Below are positions 23,494-33,937 of a stretch of 41,328 nt of DNA, piece after piece. The stretch's first letter is position 1. Each line of letters begins with the position of its first letter. The notes below the pieces were generated by a model. It did no database searches, had not been told where the DNA came from, and worked only from the letters and a program-made list of their open reading frames with translations. The stretch comes from Lactobacillus apis (GTDB taxonomy: Bacteria > Bacillota > Bacilli > Lactobacillales > Lactobacillaceae). Both the position numbers and the translations under genes were made by a program. The stretch covers positions 37,734 through 79,061 of the forward strand of contig NZ_PDKP01000002.1 of NCBI RefSeq assembly GCF_002837055.1, given 5' to 3'.

Positions 23494-24138
23494 ATGGAAA
23501 AAATCAAAATACCGACTGCGACTGCGAAAAGATTACCGTTATATTATCGCTATTTAATTATTTTAAATGAGGCAGGTAAGGAAAAAGTTTCGTCGACTGA
23601 ATTATCAGAAGCTGTTCAAGTAGATAGTGCTTCAATTAGACGTGACTTTTCATATTTTGGTGCTTTGGGTAAGCGTGGCTATGGATATGATGTAAAGAGT
23701 CTGCTTACTTTTTTCAAAAAGATTCTTAATCAAGATACTCTAACTAATGTTGCCTTAGTCGGTGTTGGTAATTTAGGACATGCGCTTCTTAACTATAATT
23801 TTAAGCGGAGTAATAATATCCGTATTTCCTGTGCCTTTGATATTGACCCTAAGATTACTGGTAAAATTTTGAGCGGTGTGCCAGTTTACGAGATGAGCGA
23901 ATTGAAGAAGCAATTAAGTGACCAGCAAATTACTATTGCCATTTTGACGGTCCCATCTGATTCTGCCCAAAGAACTGCGGATGATATGGTCGAAGCAGGC
24001 ATTAAGGGCATCATGAACTTTACCCCTATTCGTTTATCTGCTCCAACCGGTGTAAGGATTCAGAATGTAGACCTAGCAACTGAATTACAGACATTGATTT
24101 ACTTCCTTGACTCAGATAAGGGTAAGGATAACCAGTAA
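23494..24138 (+). CDS. rex: Redox-sensing transcriptional repressor Rex
   Basis: The protein has 214 residues from the ATG at 23494; GGAGG at 23481-23485 excludes the in-frame TTG at 23479. It has an N-terminal winged helix ([20 protein letters not shown], then [11 protein letters not shown]) and a Rossmann NAD(H) domain ([18 protein letters not shown]), with a C-terminal swapped helix. Rex represses fermentation and redox genes when the NADH/NAD+ ratio is low. The neighbours ABC-F, rex and groESL match the B. subtilis ydiF-rex-groESL region, without the moaC and tat genes found there. Confidence 0.96.
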   Translation: MEKIKIPTATAKRLPLYYRYLIILNEAGKEKVSSTELSEAVQVDSASIRRDFSYFGALGKRGYGYDVKSLLTFFKKILNQDTLTNVALVGVGNLGHALLNYNFKRSNNIRISCAFDIDPKITGKILSGVPVYEMSELKKQLSDQQITIAILTVPSDSAQRTADDMVEAGIKGIMNFTPIRLSAPTGVRIQNVDLATELQTLIYFLDSDKGKDNQ

Positions 24139-24167
24139 TAAGCCCAATAATATCAACGTTTTAAGTG

Positions 24168-24202
24168 AATTAGCACTTTGGTAAAAAAAGTGCTAATTTT
24201 TT
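24168..24202 (+). promoter_or_regulatory. Upstream CIRCE-type operator doubling as rex terminator
   Basis: TTAGCACTT (24170-24178), exactly nine bases, then AAGTGCTAA (24188-24196) has the CIRCE architecture TTAGCACTC-N9-GAGTGCTAA with one change in each arm. The repeat extends to 12-bp perfect arms (24168-24179 and 24187-24198) and runs into a T tract, so as RNA it is a good intrinsic terminator 30 nt after rex. Both roles are plausible. Confidence 0.75.
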
Positions 24203-24244
24203 CTTGCTTTTTTTAGGAAAAGGGGTTATTATCATATTTGTAAG

Positions 24245-24271
24245 TTAGCACTTGGGTAATAGGAGTGCTAA
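24245..24271 (+). promoter_or_regulatory. CIRCE operator of groESL (HrcA site)
   Basis: TTAGCACTT (24245-24253), nine bases, GAGTGCTAA (24263-24271). This differs from the CIRCE consensus at a single base. HrcA binds CIRCE to repress chaperonin genes until heat shock. It lies 45 nt ahead of the groES start, in the leader or start-site region. Confidence 0.93.
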
Positions 24272-24316
24272 CCGACAAATAATTAAAAATGAAAATAAAC
24301 AATAGGAGGGACAAAC

Positions 24317-24601
24317 GTGTTACAACCAATTGGTGATCGCGTGATCGTAAAAGTTAAAGAAGAAGAAGAAAAAACTGTAGGCGGAATCGTCCTTGCTTCA
24401 AATGCAAAAGAAAAGCCAACAGAAGGTGAAGTTGTTGCAGTTGGTGAAGGCAGTTATGCTGACAACGGCGACAAGATTCCAATGTCTGTCAATAAGGGCG
24501 ACGTTGTTCTTTACGACAAGTATTCTGGCACTAATGTTGAATACGAAGGCAAAAAATTCTTAGTCCTTCATGAAAAAGATATTTTAGCAATTGTTAAGTA
24601 A
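24317..24601 (+). CDS. groES: Co-chaperonin GroES
   Basis: This 94-residue protein has the complete GroES pattern: [19 protein letters not shown] at the start, the mobile GroEL-binding loop near residues 17-32 ([14 protein letters not shown]), and [16 protein letters not shown]. It caps the GroEL ring for protein folding. The start is GTG, preceded by AGGAGGG at good spacing. It precedes groEL by 17 nt and is controlled by the CIRCE operator upstream. Confidence 0.98.
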   Translation: MLQPIGDRVIVKVKEEEEKTVGGIVLASNAKEKPTEGEVVAVGEGSYADNGDKIPMSVNKGDVVLYDKYSGTNVEYEGKKFLVLHEKDILAIVK

Positions 24602-24606
24602 TCTAA

Positions 24607-26247
<1,641 letters not shown>

Positions 26248-26265
26248 TAATTATTTTGCTGATTC

Positions 26266-26297
26266 AAAAGAGTCGTTCAATTGAACGACTCTTTTTT
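26266..26297 (+). terminator. Terminator of groES-groEL
   Basis: AAAAGAGTCGTTCAA (26266-26280) and TTGAACGACTCTTTT (26281-26295) form a perfect 15-bp palindrome followed by T residues. The loop must open a few central pairs. Confidence 0.9.
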
Positions 26298-26322
26298 TAT
26301 TGCTAAGTTTTAGCTTTTCATC

Positions 26323-26349
26323 TTGACTTTCTCAAAAATCGTTTATAAG
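26323..26349 (+). promoter_or_regulatory. Candidate promoter of the DUF969-DUF979-pcp operon
   Basis: TTGACT (26323-26328) and TATAAG (26344-26349) are spaced by only 15 bp, between the groEL terminator and the first gene. The expected start lies about 65 nt before the DUF969 ATG. Confidence 0.35.
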
Positions 26350-26423
26350 AAATTTAACAAAAAATGATAATAATATTAATATGTTTGCTTGTATTATATT
26401 TTTTTCACAAGAAAGGAAAGCTG

Positions 26424-27092
26424 ATGGAATATTTATGCTTACTTGGCGTTCTAGTGATCGTTGTAGGTTTTGCCCTAGGACTAGACACAGTCGCCGTTGT
26501 TGTAATTTCTGCTTTGGTATCAGCCTTAGTATCAGGAATCGATTTTGTTTCGTTTTTACGAATTTTAGGAAAAGGATTTATTGATAATCGAATGGTTTCA
26601 ATCTTTTTTTTAACTTTGCCAACAATCGGAATAATTGAGAGACACGGTCTCAAAAAGGCAGCAGTTAACTTAATTAATAAGATTAAGAACTTAACACCAG
26701 GTAGAATTTTTGATATCTATACTGCAATTCGTGAGATTGCTGCACTCTTTGGTATTTCCCTTCAAGGACAAGTTCAATTCATTGCTCCTCTAATTAATCC
26801 AATGGCTCAAGCTGCTGGAAAGGTAAATGGTGAATTGACAGAATTAGAAGTTGACCAAATTAAAGGTCGTGCTGCCGCAAGTGAAAACTTTGGTAACTTT
26901 TATGCGCAGAACCTATTTATTGGTTCTTCAAGTGTATTGTTAATTGCCAGTACAATGAAATCGCTGGGACATCCAGTTGAAACAAATTCTATTGTTATAA
27001 ACACTTTGCCAATTGCGATAATTTGTTATCTTCTATGCCTAGGTTATAACCACATCTTTGATCAAAAACTAAAGAAAGCAAAGGTAAAATAA
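26424..27092 (+). CDS. DUF969 family membrane protein
   Basis: The protein has 222 residues from the ATG at 26424, chosen because GAAAGGAAAG precedes it; the open frame extends 20 codons further upstream without a ribosome-binding site. It has about five to six hydrophobic helices and the segments FFLTLPTIGIIERHGLKKAA and FGISLQGQVQFIAPLINPMA, as in DUF969 proteins. Together with DUF979 it probably forms an integral membrane complex. The downstream pcp gene suggests handling of 5-oxoproline or pyroglutamyl peptides. No experimental role is claimed. It directly abuts the DUF979 gene. Confidence 0.85.
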   Translation: MEYLCLLGVLVIVVGFALGLDTVAVVVISALVSALVSGIDFVSFLRILGKGFIDNRMVSIFFLTLPTIGIIERHGLKKAAVNLINKIKNLTPGRIFDIYTAIREIAALFGISLQGQVQFIAPLINPMAQAAGKVNGELTELEVDQIKGRAAASENFGNFYAQNLFIGSSSVLLIASTMKSLGHPVETNSIVINTLPIAIICYLLCLGYNHIFDQKLKKAKVK

Positions 27093-28016
27093 ATGGAAGC
27101 GATAATTAATAATTTCTTGTTGGCTTTTTACATTATTATTGGATTATTCTTTTTGGCTGCAGCGATTGAATCATGGCGTGACCAAACAAATCCAGCTCGT
27201 TGGGGTACAGGTTTATTCTGGTTGATTTTTGCCGCACTGTTTGCTCTAGGTCAATGGTTACCTAGTGAAGTTAGTGGTGGTTTGCTACTTGTGATTGCTC
27301 TGCTTTCACTATTTAAGCAAGTGCGTGTTGGTCATATTAAAGAGTTAAGTGAAAAAGTTGCTTCCGAAACGGTTAGTCGAATTGGCAACTGGATCTTTTT
27401 ACCAAGTATTTTGCTAGCAATTATTGCATTAGTAATTGCACAATTTACTAAACTTGGCGGTCAAGTTGGTATTGGAATTGCAGCAGTTATTTCTTTAATT
27501 GTTGCAATGATTTTAACTAAATCAAATATTAAAGTTGCGTATGAAGATACTCAGAGAATGGTGCGTTCGGTTGGATCTGCCGGAATTCTGCCACAATTGT
27601 TAGCAACATTGGGAGTTGTTTTCACTGCCTCCGGTGTTGGTCAAGCAACTTCAAAAGCGATTTCTGGACTATTTCCGGTTGGTAACCATCTATTAGGTGT
27701 TATTCTATACTGTGTAGCAATGGCATTGTTTACTGCAATTATGGGTAATGCTTTTGCAGCTTTTGCCGTAATTACAGCTGGTATCGGTATTCCATTCGTG
27801 ATTGCACAGGGTGGTTCCCCTGTTGTTGTGGCTGCTTTAGGTATGACTGCAGGCTATTGTGGAACTTTGCTAACACCAATGGCAGCAAACTTTAACACTT
27901 TGCCTGTTGCATTAATGGAAATGAAAGATCCACTAGGTGTAATCAAACAGCAATATCCAATTGCGTTAATTATGTTGCTTGTTCACATTATCTTGATGTA
28001 CTTCTTAGCTTTTTAG
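27093..28016 (+). CDS. DUF979 family membrane protein
   Basis: This 307-residue protein has about nine to ten hydrophobic segments and starts immediately after the DUF969 stop, so the two are translationally coupled. Family-like segments include MGNAFAAFAVITAGIGIPFVI and AGYCGTLLTPMAANFNTLPVAL, the latter resembling substrate loops of ion-coupled organic-acid transporters. DUF969 and DUF979 are found as a pair. A joint transporter for 5-oxoproline or pyroglutamyl peptides is inferred from pcp 15-21 nt downstream. This is not proven by sequence. Confidence 0.85.
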   Translation: MEAIINNFLLAFYIIIGLFFLAAAIESWRDQTNPARWGTGLFWLIFAALFALGQWLPSEVSGGLLLVIALLSLFKQVRVGHIKELSEKVASETVSRIGNWIFLPSILLAIIALVIAQFTKLGGQVGIGIAAVISLIVAMILTKSNIKVAYEDTQRMVRSVGSAGILPQLLATLGVVFTASGVGQATSKAISGLFPVGNHLLGVILYCVAMALFTAIMGNAFAAFAVITAGIGIPFVIAQGGSPVVVAALGMTAGYCGTLLTPMAANFNTLPVALMEMKDPLGVIKQQYPIALIMLLVHIILMYFLAF

Positions 28017-28037
28017 TAGTTAGAAAAGAGAATGAAA

Positions 28038-28685
28038 ATGAAAATTTTAGTAACAGGTTTTGATCCATTTGGTGATGACAAAGTAAATCCTGCAATTGAA
28101 GCCGTTAAACGGTTAGACGATGAAATTGCTGGTGCACAAATTATTAAAGTTGAAATACCAACGGTTTTTGGTGATTGTGCCGATGTTGTGCATGGTGCGA
28201 TTGAACAACATCAACCGGATTATGTTTTAAACATTGGTCAAGCTGGTGGCCGTTATGCGCTAACTCCAGAACGCGTTGCGATTAACTTTGATGATGGCCG
28301 AATTGCTGATAACAAGGGTTATCAACCGATTGCGACACCAATTCATGAAGATGGTCAGAATGCGTATTTTACCCAATTGCCTGTTAAAGCAATGGTTAAA
28401 GCAATCCGTGAAGCTGGAATTCCTGCATTGGTTTCAACAACAGCGGGTACTTTTGTCTGCAACCACATTATGTATCAAGTTCAGTATATGATTGATAAGG
28501 AATTTCATGACCTTAAAGCTGGTTTCATGCATATTCCATTTTTACCTGAACAAGTCGTTGCAAGACCAGATACACCAAGCCTAAGTTTGGCTGATGATGT
28601 AAGAGGTATTACTGCAGCAATTACTGCTATCGTTGAGATGGACGGTAAAAAAGATCTTCAAAGTGTTGAAGGTCACATTGCTTAA
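28038..28685 (+). CDS. pcp: Pyrrolidone-carboxylate peptidase (pyroglutamyl peptidase I)
   Basis: The protein has 215 residues from the ATG at 28038; AAAAGAG at 28024-28030 fits this start better than the ATG at 28032. It is a cysteine peptidase of family C15 with [12 protein letters not shown] at the start. The triad is Glu78 in TPERVAIN, Cys141 in [10 protein letters not shown] and His165 in MHIPFLPEQ, all present. It removes N-terminal pyroglutamate from peptides in the cytoplasm. It follows the DUF969 and DUF979 membrane proteins and ends the operon at a terminator. Confidence 0.96.
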   Translation: MKILVTGFDPFGDDKVNPAIEAVKRLDDEIAGAQIIKVEIPTVFGDCADVVHGAIEQHQPDYVLNIGQAGGRYALTPERVAINFDDGRIADNKGYQPIATPIHEDGQNAYFTQLPVKAMVKAIREAGIPALVSTTAGTFVCNHIMYQVQYMIDKEFHDLKAGFMHIPFLPEQVVARPDTPSLSLADDVRGITAAITAIVEMDGKKDLQSVEGHIA

Positions 28686-28732
28686 GATATATTAACTAAA
28701 TTAGTAAATTGTTTTACACAATCAAATATTTG

Positions 28733-28766
28733 AAAAAAAGAGATCGTTTGTTGCGGTCTTTTTTTC
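28733..28766 (+). terminator. Terminator after pcp
   Basis: AAAAAAAGAGATCG (28734-28746) pairs with CGGTCTTTTTTT (28754-28765) through one G-T wobble, around a 7-nt loop, and ends in a T run. Confidence 0.8.
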
Positions 28767-28768
28767 TT

Positions 28769-28797
28769 TTGACAGACAGTTTAGCGTATAATGATAA
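28769..28797 (+). promoter_or_regulatory. Promoter region of the mutS-mutL-ruvA-ruvB operon
   Basis: A perfect TTGACA lies at 28769-28774. A perfect TATAAT lies at 28787-28792 but only 12 bp away; TGATAA at 28792-28797 gives the normal 17-bp spacing. Which -10 is used cannot be decided. The region sits directly after the pcp terminator and 30-40 nt before mutS. Confidence 0.5.
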
Positions 28798-28825
28798 CAG
28801 TAACGCAAAAGAAGAAGAGGAATAA

Positions 28826-31429
28826 ATGGCTAAAGCAAATTTAACTCCGATGATGGAGCAATATCACGAAATTAAAAAGCAATATCCCGATGCTTTTCTT
28901 TTTTATCGCGTCGGGGATTTTTATGAACTGTTTGAAGACGACGCCGTCAAGGGTGCTCAGATACTTGAATTAACTTTAACGAATCGATCAAATAAATCAG
29001 AGAACCCGGTTCCGATGGCGGGTGTTCCTCATGTTGCCGTTGATTCCTACGTGGATACCTTGGTAGAAAAAGGATATAAAGTAGCGCTATGTGAGCAGCT
29101 TGAAGATCCTAAAGAAGCTAAAGGAATGGTCAAACGAGGTATTATTCAACTAGTTACACCAGGAACTTTAATGAATGACAAGCCAAGTGAGGCAAAAGAA
29201 TCCAACTATTTAACTTCCGTTGTTACCACTAAAAATAGCTTTGGCTTGGCCTATAGTGACTTGTCGACTGGTGAAATTTATACGACACATTTAAAAACTT
29301 TCGCAGCCGTTTTAAATGAACTAATGTCGTTGCGAACTAGAGAAGTTGTTTATAATGGTCATTTAAGCGACCATGACAGTGAATTTTTGCATAAAGCTAA
29401 TATTACAGTTTCAGAACCAGCTGAATTAACTGGTAATCACGCTGAAGTTTCATATGCACAACAGAATTTAACTAATGAAGCTGAAAAAGAAGCAGTTAAG
29501 CAATTAGTGGGTTACTTGTTGCAAACACAACGTCGCAGCTTAGCACACTTACAAATTGCTCAAAGTTATGAAGTTAGTCAATATTTGCAAATGACACATA
29601 CTGTTCGTGACAATTTGGAATTGACTGCTTCAGCTAAAACGGGCAAAAAAATGGGTTCACTCTTTTGGGTACTCGATAAAACTCATACGGCAATGGGAGG
29701 CCGTCTTTTAAAGCAGTGGCTTGCACGCCCACTTTTATCTGTTAATGAGCTGACTGATAGACAAGAAATGGTCCAAGCTCTTCTTGATGGTTATTTCACG
29801 CGCGAAAATGTTATTGATTCGCTAAAAGGCGTTTATGACTTGGAAAGATTAACTGGACGAATTGCCTTTGGCAACGTTAATGCCCGTGAAATTCTGCAAT
29901 TAGCACACTCACTTCAAGCAGTTCCAGACATTTTGACCTCTTTGGCAAATTCTGATAATCCCGTGTTGCAGGATTTTGCGCAAAAGATTGATCCGTTAAA
30001 AGGAGTTGCGGAATTAATTAGTTCTACCATTGTCGAACAACCACCAATTTTGACCACAGAGGGTGGCTTGATTCGTGATGGTGTTGATAGTCAGCTAGAC
30101 CGTTATCGAGATGCTATGAATAATGGTAAAAAATGGCTAACTGAGATGGAACAGACCGAGCGTCAGAAAACTGGAATTGATAATCTGAAAGTTGGTTATA
30201 ATAAGGTTTTTGGCTATTATATTCAAGTCACCAATTCAAATAAGAGTAAGGTGCCACTAGATCGTTATACACGCAAGCAGACCTTAACTAATGCTGAAAG
30301 ATATATCACACCAGAACTAAAAGAACACGAAAATTTGATTTTGGAAGCTCAAACCAAGTCGACAGAACTTGAATATCAATTATTCGTCAAATTACGTGAA
30401 GAAGTTAAAAAAGATATTTCTGCTTTACAAAAATTAGGTGCACAGGTGGCTGAGCTTGACGTCTTTTGTTCGTTTGCGCAAGTGGCCGAAGAAAATAATT
30501 ACTGTCGTCCAAGTTTCCATGCAGATAATCAGGATGTGAAAGTTGTTCTTGGCCGTCATCCCGTTGTTGAAAAGGTTATGAAGTCAGGAAGCTATATTCC
30601 AAATGACATCAAGCTGGCAAATGACACAGATATTTATCTCATTACCGGACCAAATATGTCTGGTAAGAGTACGTACATGAGACAAATGGCTTTAATTGCA
30701 GTTATGGCCCAAGTCGGTTCATTTGTTCCAGCAGATAGCGCAGATTTGCCGATTTTTGACCAAATTTTCACAAGAATTGGTGCAGCAGACGACCTGATTT
30801 CGGGTCAAAGTACTTTTATGGTTGAGATGACAGAAGCAAATGAAGCTTTGCAAAACGCAACCAAAAGAAGTTTGGTTTTATTTGATGAAATTGGCCGTGG
30901 AACTGCGACTTATGATGGTATGGCATTAGCTGGAGCAATTGTGCAGTACTTACACGATGAAGTTGGTGCTAAGGTTTTGTTTGCAACTCACTTCCATGAA
31001 TTAACTGCACTTGAACAGACCTTACCTCGTTTGAAGAATATTCACGTTGGCGCAACTGAAGAAAATGGTAAGTTAATCTTTTTACATAAGATTTTGCCAG
31101 GTCCAGCAGATCAAAGTTATGGTATTCACGTTGCTCAATTAGCAGGATTGCCACGAAAAGTTCTTCGTCAAGCAACAAAATTGCTCAATCGCTTAGAAGC
31201 ACAAGGTAATGATCTGGGGCCATCTTCGGCTCAACTTGACTTGTTCTCAAGTGCTACTAGTGATGAAGGCGAAAATCCAGTTGAGACGGTTGATTCTGAA
31301 AGCAAGTTAACAGATAAAGAAAAAGACGTTTTAGAAGAAATTTCGAATCTCTATCTGGCTGACCAAACACCACTTCAAATAATGCAGCTAGTTGAAAACT
31401 GGCAAGAAGACTTAAAGGATGAGGACTAA
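28826..31429 (+). CDS. mutS: DNA mismatch repair protein MutS
   Basis: This 867-residue protein has the mismatch-reading Phe-X-Glu at residues 32-34 in RVGDFYELFED, connector, lever and clamp domains, and an ATPase with Walker A GPNMSGKST (608-616), VLFDEIGRGTATYDG as Walker B and signature, and a catalytic His in ATHFHELT. The composite ABC site is complete. Length is standard. It recognises mispairs and recruits MutL. It starts mutS-mutL-ruvA-ruvB behind GAAGAGGA; mutL begins two bases after its stop. Confidence 0.97.
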   Translation: MAKANLTPMMEQYHEIKKQYPDAFLFYRVGDFYELFEDDAVKGAQILELTLTNRSNKSENPVPMAGVPHVAVDSYVDTLVEKGYKVALCEQLEDPKEAKGMVKRGIIQLVTPGTLMNDKPSEAKESNYLTSVVTTKNSFGLAYSDLSTGEIYTTHLKTFAAVLNELMSLRTREVVYNGHLSDHDSEFLHKANITVSEPAELTGNHAEVSYAQQNLTNEAEKEAVKQLVGYLLQTQRRSLAHLQIAQSYEVSQYLQMTHTVRDNLELTASAKTGKKMGSLFWVLDKTHTAMGGRLLKQWLARPLLSVNELTDRQEMVQALLDGYFTRENVIDSLKGVYDLERLTGRIAFGNVNAREILQLAHSLQAVPDILTSLANSDNPVLQDFAQKIDPLKGVAELISSTIVEQPPILTTEGGLIRDGVDSQLDRYRDAMNNGKKWLTEMEQTERQKTGIDNLKVGYNKVFGYYIQVTNSNKSKVPLDRYTRKQTLTNAERYITPELKEHENLILEAQTKSTELEYQLFVKLREEVKKDISALQKLGAQVAELDVFCSFAQVAEENNYCRPSFHADNQDVKVVLGRHPVVEKVMKSGSYIPNDIKLANDTDIYLITGPNMSGKSTYMRQMALIAVMAQVGSFVPADSADLPIFDQIFTRIGAADDLISGQSTFMVEMTEANEALQNATKRSLVLFDEIGRGTATYDGMALAGAIVQYLHDEVGAKVLFATHFHELTALEQTLPRLKNIHVGATEENGKLIFLHKILPGPADQSYGIHVAQLAGLPRKVLRQATKLLNRLEAQGNDLGPSSAQLDLFSSATSDEGENPVETVDSESKLTDKEKDVLEEISNLYLADQTPLQIMQLVENWQEDLKDED

Positions 31430-31431
31430 TC

Positions 31432-33315
31432 ATGGGTCAAATTCACGAATTATCAGTCAATTTATCCAACCAAATAGCTGCTGGAGAGGTAATTGAGCGA
31501 CCAGCAAGTGTAGTTAAAGAATTAGTTGAAAATGCAATTGATGCCGGTAGTTCTCGCATTCGAATTGCCTTTATTGATGCTGGCTTGAAGCAAATTGTTG
31601 TTCAAGACAATGGCTCAGGTATTCCAAGTGATCAGATTGACCTTGCCTTTACCAGACATGCGACCAGTAAAATTAATAACGAACATGACTTATTCAACGT
31701 GGCAACGCTTGGATTTCGGGGAGAAGCATTGGCCTCAATTGCTGCTGTCAGTCATGTGGAAATTTTAACTAATTCGACCGGGATCATTGGAACTAAAGCG
31801 GAATTTTCTGCTGGCGTAAAGAAAAGTCAAGAAGATGCTGCGGCTACTAAGGGGACCCAAATAACCGTTAAAGATTTATTTTTTAACACACCTGCTAGAT
31901 TAAAATACCTTCGTAGTCCGCGAACAGAAATTATGAAAATCGTTGATATTGTTAATCGAATTGCTCTTGGCTATCCAGAGATTTCGATTACTTTGATGAA
32001 TGAAGGACGTTTATTGCTCAGAACAGCTGGCAATGATAACTTGAAGCAAACTGTTTCAAGTGTTTATGGCCGTTCAATTGCTGAAAAAATGATGCCATTT
32101 CAGAGCACTGATAACGATTTTGAGATTGAAGGACTAATTTCTAAACCAGGTCTGACTAGATCAACACGCAATTTTATTTCAATCCTGCTTAACGGTCGCT
32201 ATATTAATAATTTTCAATTGGCTACAGCAGTTATGGATGGCTATGGAACAAATTTGAGCGCCAAGCACTATCCAATAGCGGTGGTTAAAATAAAAGTTGA
32301 TCCGTTACTTGTTGATGTTAATGTGCACCCGACGAAACGTGAGGTTCGGCTTTCAAAGGAAACTGAACTAAGTCGCTTAATTACCAATGCAATCAGCAGT
32401 GCTTTATTGGCTGACGATGTTCAGGCTGATGCGATTGAAAATTTAAATTCTTCGACTGAAGAAACCAGAATTGATCAGTTAAAGTTTAATCTTAATAAGA
32501 ACGTCGTTGAAACTAAAAGACCTGAAATAACGAGTGACGAAGTTCATGAAGCTCCTGCTACTGAAATTCACCAGGAGCACAATCAGCAATATGTTGATTT
32601 GAATGAGCCGCGTGAAGATGATCGCTATATCATTACAAAAACTTGGAAGGAAAATGTTGCAAAGCAAGTACAACTTAGACCCTTTTCCAAGTCAAAACTG
32701 ACTGAAGAAGTGATTTCAGCTGGTGATGAAGTTTTAGCAAATAGCCTGCCAGAACTAAAATTGGTTGGACAAACTAGTGTATACTTAATTGCTACTAGTG
32801 GGGATGACTTATATTTGGTTGATCAAGTTGCAGCTAGACGATTGATTTCTTTTGAAAAAATTAGGGCAGAAATGTCCGCACAGCAAATCAATCAACAAGG
32901 ATTATTGACACCACAGATTTTAGAGTTTGGTAGTCTGGATTTTATTCAAATAAAAGATAAATTGTCGGAAATCGAAAAAATCGGCATTTTTCTGGAAGAA
33001 TTTGGGCAAGATACATTTATTTTAAGGTCGTATCCAACCTGGATTGAAGGTGATCTTGAACAGTCAATTAGATTGATTTTGGATAGCTACTTAAATGTTG
33101 ACCAAAATAATTATGCAAATTTAGTTAAGCGAATAGCTGCTGATCAAGCTCAAAGAGCAGTTCCTGGACGCAAAAAATTATCAGCTGCCGATTGCAATAA
33201 CATTTTGACGACCTTGCGCCAAATAGGTGATCCTTATCATGATGCAAAAGGAAACGTTGTGGTTGTGCGCTTACGTGAAAATGACTTGCGGAAAATGTTT
33301 AAAAAAGGTGAATAG
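31432..33315 (+). CDS. mutL: DNA mismatch repair protein MutL with degenerate endonuclease motifs
   Basis: This 627-residue protein has an intact GHKL ATPase N-terminus: ELVENAIDAG (30-39), DNGSGI (59-64), TRHATSK (74-80) and GFRGEAL (94-100). The linker (about 330-435) is charged and low in complexity. The C-terminal dimerisation domain is recognisable and ends in LRKMFKKGE. The endonuclease motif DQHA-X2-E-X4-E reads DQVAARRLISFE at 464-475, so the histidine is Val466 and the first catalytic glutamate is Arg470. The C-P-H-G-R-P zinc motif is replaced by DAKGNV at 604-609, and the ACR-type motif near 570-583 lacks the cysteine. The protein should bind ATP and dimerise, but probably does not nick DNA. 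No MutH is in the window. Confidence 0.93.
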   Translation: MGQIHELSVNLSNQIAAGEVIERPASVVKELVENAIDAGSSRIRIAFIDAGLKQIVVQDNGSGIPSDQIDLAFTRHATSKINNEHDLFNVATLGFRGEALASIAAVSHVEILTNSTGIIGTKAEFSAGVKKSQEDAAATKGTQITVKDLFFNTPARLKYLRSPRTEIMKIVDIVNRIALGYPEISITLMNEGRLLLRTAGNDNLKQTVSSVYGRSIAEKMMPFQSTDNDFEIEGLISKPGLTRSTRNFISILLNGRYINNFQLATAVMDGYGTNLSAKHYPIAVVKIKVDPLLVDVNVHPTKREVRLSKETELSRLITNAISSALLADDVQADAIENLNSSTEETRIDQLKFNLNKNVVETKRPEITSDEVHEAPATEIHQEHNQQYVDLNEPREDDRYIITKTWKENVAKQVQLRPFSKSKLTEEVISAGDEVLANSLPELKLVGQTSVYLIATSGDDLYLVDQVAARRLISFEKIRAEMSAQQINQQGLLTPQILEFGSLDFIQIKDKLSEIEKIGIFLEEFGQDTFILRSYPTWIEGDLEQSIRLILDSYLNVDQNNYANLVKRIAADQAQRAVPGRKKLSAADCNNILTTLRQIGDPYHDAKGNVVVVRLRENDLRKMFKKGE

Positions 33316-33318
33316 TTA

Positions 33319-33903
33319 ATGTATGAATATCTTTCTGGTGTAATCACTGTGGTGAAACCAGACTACATTGTAATTGACGTTGGTGGCGTGGGTTATAAAG
33401 TTTTTAGTCCCACTCCGTTTGCGTATCAAGAGGGGCAGAAAGCGAGAGTTTTTATTGAACAAATCGTTCGGGACACTGGAATAACGCTTTTTGGCTTTCA
33501 AACTGAAGATGATAAGGGACTATTTTTGAAGCTACTCAGTGTAAGTGGGATAGGACCAAAGTCGGCCTTGGCAATAATGGCCGCTGAAGATAGTAACTCA
33601 CTTGCTGAAGCAATTGAACAGGGAGAAGTGAAATATCTTACTCGGTTCCCTGGTGTTGGCAAAAAGACAGCTTCGCAAATTGTCCTCGATTTAAAAGGAA
33701 AACTTGGCGATTATGTTCAGAAAATTGACAAATTTGCTGATCAAGAAGTTTCTCCTGAATTAAATGATGCACTCCTAGCATTGTTAGCACTTGGTTACAC
33801 TAAGAAAGAAGTTGACCGAATCACGCCTACTTTGGCAGCTGAAAAGGAAACATCGGCTGATCAATATATTAAAAAGGGACTCGCTTTATTGTTAAAGAAG
33901 TAG
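33319..33903 (+). CDS. ruvA: Holliday junction DNA helicase subunit RuvA
   Basis: This 194-residue protein has an OB-fold start ([19 protein letters not shown]), tandem helix-hairpin-helix motifs ([16 protein letters not shown] and [19 protein letters not shown]), an acidic linker, and the C-terminal domain ([15 protein letters not shown]) that binds RuvB. It holds the four-way junction as a tetramer. It starts 3 nt after mutL behind AAAGGTGA and precedes ruvB by 34 nt. Confidence 0.96.
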   Translation: MYEYLSGVITVVKPDYIVIDVGGVGYKVFSPTPFAYQEGQKARVFIEQIVRDTGITLFGFQTEDDKGLFLKLLSVSGIGPKSALAIMAAEDSNSLAEAIEQGEVKYLTRFPGVGKKTASQIVLDLKGKLGDYVQKIDKFADQEVSPELNDALLALLALGYTKKEVDRITPTLAAEKETSADQYIKKGLALLLKK

Positions 33904-33937
33904 TTTCTGTGATAAGTTAAACAAAAAGGAAGTGAAA

